Positions 30,858 to 37,865 of a stretch of DNA of 37,865 bases are shown here, one piece after another (within the stretch, counting starts at the first letter, position 1; the number at the start of each line of letters is the position of its first letter). Made by a program: the position numbers and the translations under genes. The DNA lies in the NCBI GenBank assembly GCA_947630895.1, contig CANRJJ010000012.1, forward strand, positions 1-37,865. Reading direction: 5' to 3'. Under the pieces are notes generated by a model. The model was given only the letters and a program-made list of their open reading frames with translations, was not told where the DNA came from and ran no database searches. Source of the DNA: an uncultured Wohlfahrtiimonas sp. (GTDB lineage Bacteria > Pseudomonadota > Gammaproteobacteria > Cardiobacteriales > Wohlfahrtiimonadaceae).

Positions 30858-32408
30858 TTATGCTCCTTTGATGACCATTTCACGTGCTAATAAACCTGCG
30901 TTTGTACAGCTACTTGCATCTGTTACGCCAGCATCCAAGAGTTTTTGATATTGCTCTTTGATGTTTGGTTCATCCAAATCTGTACCCAGTACATAGCCAA
31001 TGATTTCTAAGTGCTGACCACGTTTTGCAGCCAATTCTTTTGCTTTTTTGATGGCAGGAATCATCACGCCAACTGGATCAGGGTTAGAGCCATAACCAAT
31101 TTCGAAATCGAGCACAATGACTGCAACTTCAGGATCTTTTGCTTCTTCAATAAAGCGTTCGATGCGTGTTGAAGGATCAATCATCGGGTGAGGTTTACCA
31201 TCGGTAAACTCATCACTACCAAAATCTAAGAATGTATTGGCAACACTTTTTTGATGCTCAGCCAATTTGAATTTAGGATCGCGTTGAATATTACTGTAGA
31301 CGTTATCCAATTTATCCATGGCTAAATACATGATTTCATCACAGATTGTACCGCCGCAGAATAAGCCGCGAATGTATTTTTGCTCTGGGGCTAATTTTTT
31401 TCGCACAGTTTCAATTAAAGGAATATTGAGCGAATGTAAATCTAGTGTTTCTTCTTTAACGCCTGTTAACAAGATGGCTTTTAATGCAGCTTCTTTCGTT
31501 GTTTTTGCATAATGACCACCAGCTTCTGTCACTGTTGCTTCGCCAGATCCACCGATGAAACAAACCACAACAGGCTTTGAACAATTTTTAATTTCATTGA
31601 GAATTTTCTTCTCTATTGATAGCGCAGGGGGTTTAGAAATTAATACAATCACGGCAGTTTTGGGGTCATTATTGAGTGCTTTGATACCATCGAGCATCAT
31701 GATGCCGCCAATTTCTTCGCTAAGATCACGGCCGCCTGTACCGATCAATTGTGAGATGCCACCACCAAAATCATGCACGCGCACACTAATCTCTTGTGAA
31801 CCTGTGCCAGATGCTGCCACAATGCCGATATTGCCAGGTCTTACATTGTTCGAGAAGCAGAGCCCGACATTATTGATGATGGCAGTACCACAATCTGGCC
31901 CCATCATTAGTAAGCCTTTTTCATGGGCCAATTGTTTGAGAGATAATTCTTCTTCAAGGCTTACGTTGTCGCTGAACAGCATAACGTGCATATCTTTTTC
32001 TAGTGCAATTTTTGCTTCGCGCGCAGCAAAATGACCATTCACTGAAATGATTGCCACGTTTGCTTCAGGGATATCATCCTTAGCTGATGCAAGCGTTGCG
32101 TAAACTGTTTCATGCATAGCATTGGACGATGATTTTTTCTTTGTGAATAAGGATTCAATTTCTTTTAAAATTTCTTGGTTTCGTTCATCGTTAATGCCAT
32201 CAATGACGATCATCAAATCACCATTGCTAGCAGCTTCTAGTTCTGGTGTGACCAAATCTAAATTTTTTAAAACTTCTTTATTCATTTCTGTTGCCATTGC
32301 AACGAAGGCTTGATTAACGCCTTCGATTTTATTGGCTTGAGTTGAAATTGACATCAATGAAACCGAGTCAAAATACGTATTGGCTTTTATAACAATCAGT
32401 TTAGACAT
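30858..32408 (-). CDS. fdrA: FdrA-family acyl-CoA synthetase-like protein (AllF-like)
   Basis: 516 aa; GLLMMGPDCGTAIINNVGLCFSNNVRPGNIGIVAASGTGSQEISVRVHDFGGGISQLIGTGGRDLS, typical FdrA/succinyl-CoA ligase-like fold. Confidence 0.85.
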   Translation of the reverse strand: MSKLIVIKANTYFDSVSLMSISTQANKIEGVNQAFVAMATEMNKEVLKNLDLVTPELEAASNGDLMIVIDGINDERNQEILKEIESLFTKKKSSSNAMHETVYATLASAKDDIPEANVAIISVNGHFAAREAKIALEKDMHVMLFSDNVSLEEELSLKQLAHEKGLLMMGPDCGTAIINNVGLCFSNNVRPGNIGIVAASGTGSQEISVRVHDFGGGISQLIGTGGRDLSEEIGGIMMLDGIKALNNDPKTAVIVLISKPPALSIEKKILNEIKNCSKPVVVCFIGGSGEATVTEAGGHYAKTTKEAALKAILLTGVKEETLDLHSLNIPLIETVRKKLAPEQKYIRGLFCGGTICDEIMYLAMDKLDNVYSNIQRDPKFKLAEHQKSVANTFLDFGSDEFTDGKPHPMIDPSTRIERFIEEAKDPEVAVIVLDFEIGYGSNPDPVGVMIPAIKKAKELAAKRGQHLEIIGYVLGTDLDEPNIKEQYQKLLDAGVTDASSCTNAGLLAREMVIKGA

Positions 32409-32516
32409 AGTTATATCCTTATATTTATTGCTAATTATTGGATGTAGAAGTGACTAGTGTTATTTATAATTTTCTGTTGATTTTTAAAGCTATGAACTGT
32501 GTATTTTATTGAATGG

Positions 32517-33128
32517 CTATTTTCCGCCTGCAGCGATTAATAGATCTGCAATTTCTGTATAGCCTTTTTCTCTGGCTAAAGTGAGTGGGCTAACACCATA
32601 TTTGTCGGGCATGTTTGGGTTGGCACCATATTCTAAAAGTAAACGCACGATTTCTTGTTGGCGTTCTTTGCCATCATTTAAAATGATTGCTTCAATTAAT
32701 GTTGTCCAGCCTAGATTATTAGTGTGATTGGTACTGATATCTGTCGTTTCTAAGAGCTCTTTAACAACTTCCAAATGACCTTTTTCAGCAGCAGGTGTAA
32801 TACCAATTCCACCCATACGAGACAATGCATTTAAATTAGGTTTTGCTTTGATCATGATTCTTAGTAATTCCAAATCATTATTCATGCAGCTCCATAAAAA
32901 TGGGTTCAGATTTGTTTCATCTTGTTGGTTAATGTCCGCACCAGCATCAATGAGAAATTGTACTGCTTTATAGTGCTTGTTGATGGCAGCCGTTAAAATT
33001 GCTGGTCTGCGTTGGCGATTGGTAGGATTGACAGAGTTAATATCGACTGCATTATCAAGAGCAGCTTTCAGCTTTTCAATATTTCCTTCTGCGGCAGCTT
33101 CGTGGAATTCTATAATATGTTCATTCAT
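32517..33128 (-). CDS. Ankyrin-repeat protein
   Basis: Repeats such as RRPAILTAAINKHYKAVQFLIDAGADINQQDETNLNPFLWSCMNNDLELLRIMI and QQEIVRLLLEYGANPNMPDKYGVSPLTLAREKGYTEIADLLI. ATG at 33128 after GAGG is preferred to 33140. Confidence 0.85.
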   Translation of the reverse strand: MNEHIIEFHEAAAEGNIEKLKAALDNAVDINSVNPTNRQRRPAILTAAINKHYKAVQFLIDAGADINQQDETNLNPFLWSCMNNDLELLRIMIKAKPNLNALSRMGGIGITPAAEKGHLEVVKELLETTDISTNHTNNLGWTTLIEAIILNDGKERQQEIVRLLLEYGANPNMPDKYGVSPLTLAREKGYTEIADLLIAAGGK

Positions 33129-33283
33129 ATTTGGCCTCATGATTCAGTGGTTATAATCGATTTGAACTATCTCAAGATAGGGATTGATGAAAGCACATAT
33201 AGTTATATCGATTCTCCATTGAAATCACAAGGGTTAATTTATGTAAGTCGATTATGGTTTATGTCTGTATCTATATAAATAAA

Positions 33284-33309
33284 AAAAGCCCAGATAAACT
33301 GGGCTTTTA
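33284..33309. terminator. Intrinsic terminator downstream of cydB
   Basis: AAAAGCCCAGataaaCTGGGCTTTT. Confidence 0.8.
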
Positions 33310-33328
33310 TATGTTTTATTACAATGAC

Positions 33329-34339
33329 TTAGTAGCCTTCATCTTCGTGATGAACAATTTTACCTTGGAAAATTTTATGAACATAGAATGTGTAAATTAA
33401 AATTAGCGGTAAAACTAATGCAACTCCCCATAATGTAAATTCTAATGATTTAGGTGCGCTGCTAGATTCCCAAATGCTGAGTTTGCCTAAGATGATGTCA
33501 GGGAAAATGCTGTAACCAAAGCCGATGAAAGAACACAGTACAATTAGCACTGCACAAAAGTAAGGAACCCAATCATATTTAAACGTGGTATCTTCGGCGA
33601 TTTTTGGTAAAAATCTGAAGATAATGATCGCTAAGATAACGCATGCCAATGGTACTGGTGCTAAGTAGATAAAGTTTGGCATCACAAACCATTTTTCATA
33701 AACGGTTGTATTGGTAAATGCAGTCGCAACTGAAATTAACACAATTGCAAAGAATGCTAACACAATACTATTTTTGATCGCTTTAATGGCCATCAAACGG
33801 ATGTGATCTTGTGCTTTGAAAATCAACCACGCTGAGCCCAATAGTGCATAACCAAAACATACTGCAATGCCCGTTAAAATCGCAAAACTCCAAGACATCC
33901 AGTTTTGTTCAAGACCCATTACGTATAGGCCAATCATTGTGCCCTGTGAAAGCGTTGCTAAGTATGAACCTAAGCAAAATAGGTTGTCCCACATTGGTTG
34001 ATGTTTTTTCTGTGCAGTATTTCTGAAGTCAAAAGCACAACCACGCAGAATTAAGCCAGCAAGCATTGTTACAGTGGGAATGTAAAGCGCAACTAAGATT
34101 TCACCATATGCTTTTGGGAAAGCGATGAATAAAATACCAACACCTAATACAATCCAAGTTTCATTTGCATCCCAAAAAGGATCAACCGTTGCAACCATTG
34201 CATCACGATCCGCTCTGTTTTTCACAAAAGGGAAGAGCAAGCCAACACCAAGATCATAGCCATCAAAAATAATATATAAGAAGACCGATACTGCCAGTAA
34301 GCCGGCAAAAATTACAGGTAATAAGGTAACTGCATCCAT
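33329..34339 (-). CDS. cydB: Cytochrome bd-type quinol oxidase subunit II
   Basis: 336 aa; IIFDGYDLGVGLLFPF, DPFWDANETWIVLGVGILFIAFPKAYGEI. Confidence 0.94.
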   Translation of the reverse strand: MDAVTLLPVIFAGLLAVSVFLYIIFDGYDLGVGLLFPFVKNRADRDAMVATVDPFWDANETWIVLGVGILFIAFPKAYGEILVALYIPTVTMLAGLILRGCAFDFRNTAQKKHQPMWDNLFCLGSYLATLSQGTMIGLYVMGLEQNWMSWSFAILTGIAVCFGYALLGSAWLIFKAQDHIRLMAIKAIKNSIVLAFFAIVLISVATAFTNTTVYEKWFVMPNFIYLAPVPLACVILAIIIFRFLPKIAEDTTFKYDWVPYFCAVLIVLCSFIGFGYSIFPDIILGKLSIWESSSAPKSLEFTLWGVALVLPLILIYTFYVHKIFQGKIVHHEDEGY

Positions 34340-34341
34340 GA

Positions 34342-35667
34342 TTATTCTCCTTTTGCTGCTGCAATATTATTTTTTACAGTTTTATTGGTGATGTAATAAA
34401 TTACGGATAGATAGCTGATCATTAAGAAAACGTAAATTAAGATGTACAGCGTCAGAGAAGTGATCATTACAGTTGGACCATGAGGTGCCACAGCATCAGC
34501 AGTTCTAAGGATTCCGTAAGCGATCCATGGTTGGCGACCAATTTCTGTAACATACCAACCTGCTAAAACAGCAACCCAGCCAGAGAAAGTCATTGTAAAA
34601 AAGACTTTATTCATAAATGGTGCGATCTCTTTTTTACGCCACAATTGAATAGCACCAATCCAAGAAACAGCTAACATCAATAGACCAATACCAACCATGA
34701 TGCGGAAACTGAAGAATACAGGCGCAACAGGTGGGTGGAAATCAAACTCGTTTAATCCTTTAATTTCGCCATCCCAGCTATGCGTCAAAATCAAGCTGCC
34801 TAAGTGAGGAATGGAAATATCATAGTCATTTGAGCGAGTTGTTTCGTTAGGGATTGCAAAAAGGTTTAACGCAGCAGGGCTTTCTGTTTCCCAAATTGCT
34901 TCAATTGCTGCTAACTTTTCAGGTTGGTGTTTTAGCACTAATAAACCTGAAGCATCACCCACAAAGATTTGTACAGGAATGATTAAAGCTGCCACGATCA
35001 CAGCTGTATGAAGTGCTTTTTTGGTCGCTTTTGATGGATCACCTTTCAGTACTTTATAAGCTGAAATACCTGCGATGAAAAATGCTGCGGTTAATCCTGA
35101 TGCTAATAGCATGTGTGCTAAACGAGCAGGGAATGTCGGATTAAAGATTGCTGCCATCCAGCTTGTGATATGCACCTGACCATCGATCATTTCATAGCCT
35201 GCCGGGCTTTGCATCCATGAGTTGAGCGCTAAAATCCAGAAAGATGAAGCGGTTGTACCAATTGCAACTAATAAAATGGACAGCGTATGAATTCTTGGGG
35301 AAACACGCTTTTGACCAAATAGCATAACGCCTAGGAAAGTTGCTTCTAGGAAGAATGCTGTGAGAACTTCATACCCAATTAAAGGACCTGCGATATTTCC
35401 GATGGTTTCCATGTAACCCGGCCAGTTTGTGCCAAATTGGAAGCTCATAGTTACGCCAGTTACTACACCAATTGCAAAACTTAAACCAAATATTTTTACC
35501 CAAAAATCATAAGCATTTTGCCAAGATTGTTCTTTGGTTTTTTGATACCTTAGTTTAAAAAAGAGTAAAAACCAAGCCAGAGCAATATTGATACTTGGAA
35601 ATAAAATGTGAAAAGAAATGTTTATTGCAAATTGTATTCGCGCTAAGAGGGTAGGATCTAATTCCAT
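34342..35667 (-). CDS. cydA: Cytochrome bd-type quinol oxidase subunit I, short Q-loop (CioA-like)
   Basis: 441 aa; LARIQFAINISFHILFPSINIALAW, QFGTNWPGYMETIGNIAGPLIGYE, EIGRQPWIAYGILRTADAV; short segment before the GRQPW region. Confidence 0.93.
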   Translation of the reverse strand: MELDPTLLARIQFAINISFHILFPSINIALAWFLLFFKLRYQKTKEQSWQNAYDFWVKIFGLSFAIGVVTGVTMSFQFGTNWPGYMETIGNIAGPLIGYEVLTAFFLEATFLGVMLFGQKRVSPRIHTLSILLVAIGTTASSFWILALNSWMQSPAGYEMIDGQVHITSWMAAIFNPTFPARLAHMLLASGLTAAFFIAGISAYKVLKGDPSKATKKALHTAVIVAALIIPVQIFVGDASGLLVLKHQPEKLAAIEAIWETESPAALNLFAIPNETTRSNDYDISIPHLGSLILTHSWDGEIKGLNEFDFHPPVAPVFFSFRIMVGIGLLMLAVSWIGAIQLWRKKEIAPFMNKVFFTMTFSGWVAVLAGWYVTEIGRQPWIAYGILRTADAVAPHGPTVMITSLTLYILIYVFLMISYLSVIYYITNKTVKNNIAAAKGE

Positions 35668-35838
35668 AATTACAAGCCTTTCTCATCATTAAAAGTTAAA
35701 AAATCAGTAATCAATTCAATCAGATATTAAATTAATTTTTACTAAATTTATAATTAAAATTATTTTCATAAAAGGTAATTTAATATTGATGTATTTTAGT
35801 AAGATAATATTAACATGCTTTCATGACAAGGAGATGAA

Positions 35839-36096
35839 ATGAAATTGATCAAAGGTTTAATTGCAATGGGCTTAGTGGGTGCATTAATTGGCGGTTGTGC
35901 ATCGAATGATCCATATCGTGATAGAACGCAGGGTGAAAATGCAATTTCTGGAGCTGCGATCGGTGCAGCCGTAGGTGCTGGAATTGGCGCAGTTTCTAGT
36001 AAAAAACATCGTGGCAGAAATGCTATTATAGCTGCAGGTATTGGTGCTGCAGCAGGTGGCGCAACAGGCGCAGCAACAACTAATCGTTCGTATTAA
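35839..36096 (+). CDS. Small glycine-zipper lipoprotein
   Basis: 85 aa; lipobox LIGGCA and GAAIGAAVGAGIGAVSS...GIGAAAGGATGAA. Confidence 0.82.
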   Translation: MKLIKGLIAMGLVGALIGGCASNDPYRDRTQGENAISGAAIGAAVGAGIGAVSSKKHRGRNAIIAAGIGAAAGGATGAATTNRSY

Positions 36097-36114
36097 CCAT
36101 ATTGAAGGTAAGTT

Positions 36115-36762
36115 ATGAAAAAAACTTTAATCATTACATCATTGTCTGCCATGATTATCGCAGGCTGTACGACAAATCCATACACTGGTCAATCAGAAAT
36201 CTCTGATACAGGCATTGGCGCAACGATCGGTACTTTAGTAGGTGCAGGTGTTGGTGCTTTAGTGGATAAAGGTAATCCAGGCCGCGGTGCATTAATTGGT
36301 GCAGCAAGTGGTGCAGCATTGGGGAGTGGCGCTGGTTATTATTTTGATCGTCAAGAAGCTAAGTTACGTGAACTGTTGCAAGGTACAGGCGTGAGTGTGA
36401 CTCGTTATGATGATCGCATTGTATTGAATATGCCAAATAGCTTAACGTTTAATAGCAGTAGCGCAGTGTTAAATCCACGTGGTACTGAAACATTACGCAG
36501 TGTTGCTGCTGTGATGAAAGAGTACAATAAAACTGCTGCTCATGTTATTGGCTATACAGATTCAACAGGTGGCGATGCATTGAATAAGCGCTTATCAACT
36601 GAGCGTGCTGATAGCGTTGCGAATGCTTTGATTTTACAAGGCATCAGTATCAATAGAATTTCAACATACGGTGCAGGTCCAAGCAATCCTATTGCATCGA
36701 ATGCTACACCTGAAGGTCGTGCGCAAAATCGTCGTGTAGAAATTACATTGGTACCACTATAA
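36115..36762 (+). CDS. OmpA-family lipoprotein with glycine zipper (YiaD-like)
   Basis: Lipobox IIAGCT, IGATIGTLVGAGVGALVDKG, OmpA-like domain GYTDSTGGDALNKRLSTERADSVANALILQGI...GRAQNRRVEITL. Confidence 0.9.
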   Translation: MKKTLIITSLSAMIIAGCTTNPYTGQSEISDTGIGATIGTLVGAGVGALVDKGNPGRGALIGAASGAALGSGAGYYFDRQEAKLRELLQGTGVSVTRYDDRIVLNMPNSLTFNSSSAVLNPRGTETLRSVAAVMKEYNKTAAHVIGYTDSTGGDALNKRLSTERADSVANALILQGISINRISTYGAGPSNPIASNATPEGRAQNRRVEITLVPL

Positions 36763-36781
36763 TTCATTGAAAAATAAAATG

Positions 36782-36818
36782 AAAAGCTTTCATATTTTAA
36801 GAATATGAAAGCTTTTTT
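36782..36818. terminator. Bidirectional intrinsic terminator
   Basis: AAAAGCTTTCATATTttaagAATATGAAAGCTTTTTTT between convergent genes. Confidence 0.8.
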
Positions 36819-37693
36819 TATGCGATGGGTAAATTATATTTTTTATAAATATTCTTAACTTCAGCAACAAATTCAGGCGTTGGTGGCTCTGTATCAGCAA
36901 GCGTGTATTTTAAATTAAGCTCTTGCCATTTATTTTCGCCAAGATTATGAAAGGGTAAGACTTCCAAGCGCTCAAGCAATTTTTTTCCGTGTAATTCTAA
37001 TGCTTCATTTTCTAAAGATTGAAGAAATTGTGCATGTTTCTCAATGTCATTCAAATCATCTGTTAATCCTGGCACTAAAACGTAGCGAATCCAAAAAGGC
37101 TTGTTCATTTTAATGAGGCGATGTGCAAAGTCTAAGGTTGGCTGTAATGGCTGAGAAGTGAGGGCTTGATACTTAACAGGATCAATATGTTTAATGTCTA
37201 ATAAGACGAGATCAATATTATCAAACCATTCATCTTTAAGATGAGCGGCTAAAAAACCTTGAGTGTCTAAGGCGATGTGCAGACCAAATTGTTGCTTGAC
37301 TCGATAAGCAATTTCGCCAATGAAGTTAGCTTGCATCAATGGTTCACCGCCTGAAAATGTCACGCCGCCTGCAAATTTTAAAAAGCGCGCGTATTTACCA
37401 ATTTCATTGACCATTTCATCAACGGTGCGTAGCTGTCCATTGTGAAGTTTCCAAGTATCAGGGTTGTGGCAATATAAACATCTAAACTGACAGCCTGAGC
37501 TGAACATCACAAAGCGTACGCCAGGGCCATCAACCGCAGCACCTGTTTCAATTGAGTGTACAAAGCCCGAAAGCTGATTGTTTTCATTGATAAAAACAGG
37601 CGCGATAATTCCGCTGGGTTTAATGTTTTCTAAGTCTAATTGATCAATATCTTCTATGGACATTGTTGGTAGTGGTTTGTGTTCTTTACTCAT
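36818..37693 (-). CDS. pflA: Pyruvate formate-lyase activating enzyme
   Basis: Radical SAM motif CQFRCLYCHNPDTW, GGVTFSGGEPLMQ. ATG at 37693 after AAGGG is preferred to 37738. Confidence 0.93.
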   Translation of the reverse strand: MSKEHKPLPTMSIEDIDQLDLENIKPSGIIAPVFINENNQLSGFVHSIETGAAVDGPGVRFVMFSSGCQFRCLYCHNPDTWKLHNGQLRTVDEMVNEIGKYARFLKFAGGVTFSGGEPLMQANFIGEIAYRVKQQFGLHIALDTQGFLAAHLKDEWFDNIDLVLLDIKHIDPVKYQALTSQPLQPTLDFAHRLIKMNKPFWIRYVLVPGLTDDLNDIEKHAQFLQSLENEALELHGKKLLERLEVLPFHNLGENKWQELNLKYTLADTEPPTPEFVAEVKNIYKKYNLPIA

Positions 37694-37775
37694 ACAATAC
37701 CCTTTATAAAATTTATAATGACTCAAAAAAGAGGGCATATGATTAATATGCCCATCTTTTATCTTAAGCTAATAA

Positions 37776-37865
37776 TTACGCTCTAATGTGGAATGTACGA
37801 TTGATAACATCCATCTGTTGCTCTTTAGTGAGCTTGATGAAGTTAACCGCATAGCCTGAAACACG
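37776..37865 (-). CDS. pflB: Formate C-acetyltransferase (PflB), C-terminal end only
   Basis: Not in the ORF track. Manual translation of the last 29 codons: RVSGYAVNFIKLTKEQQMDVINRTFHIRA*, containing the glycyl-radical motif RVSGYAV; upstream of pflA. Confidence 0.92.
   Translation of the reverse strand, partial: RVSGYAVNFIKLTKEQQMDVINRTFHIRA

Noticed and set aside
31555-32034. 159-aa plus-strand ORF inside fdrA
   Set aside because: Antisense to a confidently recognised CDS; no recognisable domain or ribosome-binding context.
32409-32516. Possible FNR/riboswitch-like element upstream of fdrA
   Set aside because: No convincing FNR palindrome or conserved riboswitch core found by eye; AT-rich gap only.
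35668-35838. Possible FNR or ArcA site in the cydA upstream region
   Set aside because: The region is AT-rich and I could not find a clean TTGAT-N4-ATCAA or convincing ArcA repeat; needs a matrix scan.

Overview
AT-rich chromosomal window from a gammaproteobacterium (possibly Cardiobacteriales such as Ignatzschineria or Wohlfahrtiimonas; low-confidence guess from gene content and composition). It is mostly core housekeeping and metabolic genes. No rRNA, tRNA, CRISPR, phage or IS element was recognised by eye. From left to right: a truncated secreted protein of unknown function; potIHG polyamine ABC transporter genes; rsgA, fdxA, tyrS, an L,D-transpeptidase, yfhL and serS; a TehB-like methyltransferase; a luciferase-like monooxygenase; a small lipoprotein; mnmG followed by a large protein with about 8 peptidoglycan-binding-like repeats; an aldehyde dehydrogenase; sdhE; prmA-dusB-fis-can-efpL plus a 57-aa lipoprotein absent from the ORF track; a small acidic protein, a DUF4080-type B12/radical SAM protein and dapB; exbB/exbD behind a Fur-box-like promoter; purU; msrA; a purine-type permease, ylbE-like and fdrA-like genes and an ankyrin protein; cydB/cydA (short Q-loop, CioAB-like); two glycine-zipper lipoproteins (one OmpA-like); pflA and the 3' end of pflB. 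The two best candidates for new biology are the ankyrin-fdrA-ylbE-permease cluster, which lacks the usual allantoin-pathway partners, and the 850-aa multi-repeat protein overlapping mnmG. All functions are assigned by reading translated sequence, with no database search.
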